From an uncultured Lachnospiraceae bacterium (GTDB lineage Bacteria; Bacillota; Clostridia; Lachnospirales; Lachnospiraceae): DNA of 6,437 bases. The notes beneath the pieces are model-generated. The model ran no database searches. It worked only from the letters and a program-made list of their open reading frames with translations, and was not told the DNA's origin. Made by a program: the position numbers and the translations under genes. The first letter of the stretch is position 1. Every line of letters starts with the position of its first letter. The DNA lies in contig CAMWNY010000155.1 in assembly GCA_947175775.1 (NCBI GenBank), positions 1-6,437 on the forward strand. The letters are read 5' to 3'. This document shows, piece by piece, positions 6,408-6,437 of the stretch.

Positions 6408-6437
6408 AAAAAAAAGGGAAGAAGGAAAAATCCCTCT
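6408..6437 (-). terminator. Possible terminator of a convergent gene beyond the right edge
   Basis: Read on the minus strand, AGAGGGA (6437-6431) can pair with TCCCTTT (6419-6413) over 7 bp including one G-U. An unbroken run of Ts continues to 6408. This is the layout of a weak rho-independent terminator for a leftward gene to the right. The window edge cuts the stem, so its full length is unknown. Confidence 0.35.

Noticed and set aside
1..6437. CRISPR array, tRNA, rRNA or insertion sequence
   Set aside because: No regularly spaced DNA repeats, no tRNA-like cloverleaf and no transposase-like protein were seen. The window is nearly filled by four co-directional genes.

Overview
The window holds the distal end of an operon of type IV pilus (or type II secretion-like) minor pilins. 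All four genes are on the + strand and transcription ends at a rho-independent terminator at 6232-6270. The Shine-Dalgarno-like sites are purine-rich (GGAGG, GAGGT). Codon use is moderately AT-rich, and the proteins rely on Lys, Asp, Asn and Tyr. This style suits an anaerobic Firmicute of the Clostridia, perhaps a Lachnospiraceae relative. That placement rests on style only, since no taxonomic marker gene is present.

Layout: 1-513 is the 3' end of a gene whose start lies left of the window, probably a minor pilin. Next come 524-1315, a PilX/GspK-like pilin without Glu5, and 1367-1912, a GspH/FimT-like pilin. The last gene, 1964-6208, encodes a 1414-residue protein. Its first 200 residues look like an ordinary PilW/GspJ-type pilin, and the other 1200 or so are extracellular beta-rich sequence. 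Region 6209-6437 has no gene. It contains the terminator, two further inverted repeats and, at the right edge, a possible terminator for a convergent gene outside the window.

The three genes with visible N-termini share a prepilin-peptidase site of the form D-N/Q-R-G followed by a hydrophobic helix. Together the four genes match the usual minor-pilin set (H-, I-, J- and K-type, or FimU-PilV-PilW-PilX), which in known systems forms a complex that primes assembly and caps the filament tip. The likely reading is that three small pilins build the cap and the giant fourth one carries a long stalk and a terminal domain at the tip, a 'modular pilin' adhesin. The stalk contains three diverged copies of a two-domain module of about 250-310 residues. 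The C-terminal 340 residues are unique and include a Trp-rich stretch. I could not assign these extracellular domains to a named family.
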